Virus record (IMG/VR): IMGVR_UViG_3300046010_001999
Coordinates: 1 to 20,584 of that record
DNA: 20,584 nucleotides
Strand: one strand, 5' to 3'
Source: a virus
The notes below the pieces were generated by a model. The model searched no databases, was not told the origin of the DNA, and was given only the letters and a program-made list of their open reading frames with translations. Of the stretch, positions 20,376 through 20,584 are shown piece after piece. The stretch's first letter is position 1; the number at the start of each line of letters is the position of its first letter. The position numbers and the translations under genes were made by a program.

Positions 20376-20412
20376 TACGACACGCCGACCCTATTTTGTT
20401 ATCTACATCACA

Positions 20413-20426
20413 CGAACAGATGTTCG
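20413..20426. promoter_or_regulatory. LexA/SOS box 1
   Basis: CGAACAGATGTTCG matches the Gram-positive and actinobacterial SOS box CGAACRNRYGTTCG at every position. It lies upstream of promoter 2. Confidence 0.75.
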
Positions 20427-20462
20427 ATTACTGGCGGGTAATATATGGTCGGGCAGATAGTT

Positions 20463-20476
20463 CGAACAGGTGTTCG
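20463..20476. promoter_or_regulatory. LexA/SOS box 2
   Basis: CGAACAGGTGTTCG also matches the SOS box fully and starts exactly 50 bases after box 1. Between the two lies a TATATT element (minus strand) that could be a -10 under LexA control. Confidence 0.75.
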
Positions 20477-20507
20477 CATATTTGGATTATTAAACACGCC
20501 CGACCTC

Positions 20508-20541
20508 GTTGCTCAGGTGGTTCTCAGGTAGTTCTCAGGTA
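20508..20541. repeat. Three iteron-like 11-base repeats
   Basis: CTCAGGT occurs at 20512, 20523 and 20534, spaced 11 bases apart. The last two units are GTTCTCAGGTA. Spacing of one helical turn fits a protein bound on one face of the DNA. Confidence 0.6.
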
Positions 20542-20556
20542 AATACTACTAGGCAG

Positions 20557-20584
20557 TAAGTCGATAAGTCGATAAATCGACAAA
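20557..20584. repeat. 8-base tandem repeat at the window edge
   Basis: TAAGTCGA, TAAGTCGA and TAAATCGA follow one another from 20557 to 20580; the array may continue beyond the window. It is a short operator or origin-type repeat. Confidence 0.55.

Noticed and set aside
20508-20584. CRISPR array
   Set aside because: Units are 8 and 11 bases without spacers, far too short for CRISPR repeats.

Overview
This window looks like part of a tailed double-stranded DNA phage (virus) genome with low to moderate GC. An actinobacterial host is likely. The support is a phage-borne WhiB-like Fe-S regulator, two sites matching the actinobacterial/Gram-positive LexA (SOS) box, an apparently leaderless early promoter, and an FmdB-type zinc ribbon. 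The composition and the style of the tail proteins would suit a freshwater or marine actinobacteriophage, but that is inference. Nearly every gene touches the next through ATGA, TAATG or TGATG overlaps. These overlaps expose several genes shorter than 60 codons and several non-standard starts.

Layout. (1) Bases 1-6692, plus strand: late tail and host-recognition genes. They are a fibre with its 5' end outside the window, a small beta-rich protein, a two-module glycine-rich adhesin-like protein, small accessory proteins, a second fibre and a 733-residue minor tail protein that seems to start at ATC. (2) 6692-8224, plus: a membrane protein, a SAM-dependent methyltransferase, a small Cys-rich protein, an M15-type endolysin and a holin-like protein. 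(3) 8225-8462: two strong hairpins, an AT-rich stretch, an inverted repeat and an extended -10 promoter placed so that the transcript should start at the ATG. (4) 8463-14395, plus: replication and recombination genes. They include a Cas4/RecB-like nuclease split in two around a foreign-looking ORF, a zinc-motif protein, a RecA-fold ATPase, an Hjc-like resolvase, a primase split into zinc-ribbon and Toprim ORFs, a DUF1599 protein, an HNH protein, a metallophosphoesterase and a sigma-like protein. (5) 14377-20106, minus strand, converging on (4): accessory and regulatory genes. They include a class II glutamine amidotransferase next to an amidoligase, a WhiB protein, a possible second lysis unit, zinc-ribbon proteins and a PD-(D/E)XK-like protein. 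(6) 20113-20584: a non-coding control region with tandem promoters, two SOS boxes and short tandem repeats.

How the parts work together. The early plus operon supplies DNA replication and repair enzymes and a sigma-like protein. The minus genes are read from at least five near-consensus promoters, all TTGACW-N17-TAnnnT and mostly with an extended -10 TGn. One of these promoters defines a compact four-gene operon: a membrane peptide, a 58-residue protein, the amidoligase and the amidotransferase. This operon is the best candidate for an uncharacterised system, a phage pathway forming amide or isopeptide bonds. Other points worth attention are apparent ATC/ATA start codons, a tRNA-like element without an anticodon arm, the split Fe-S nuclease and the SOS-box pair.
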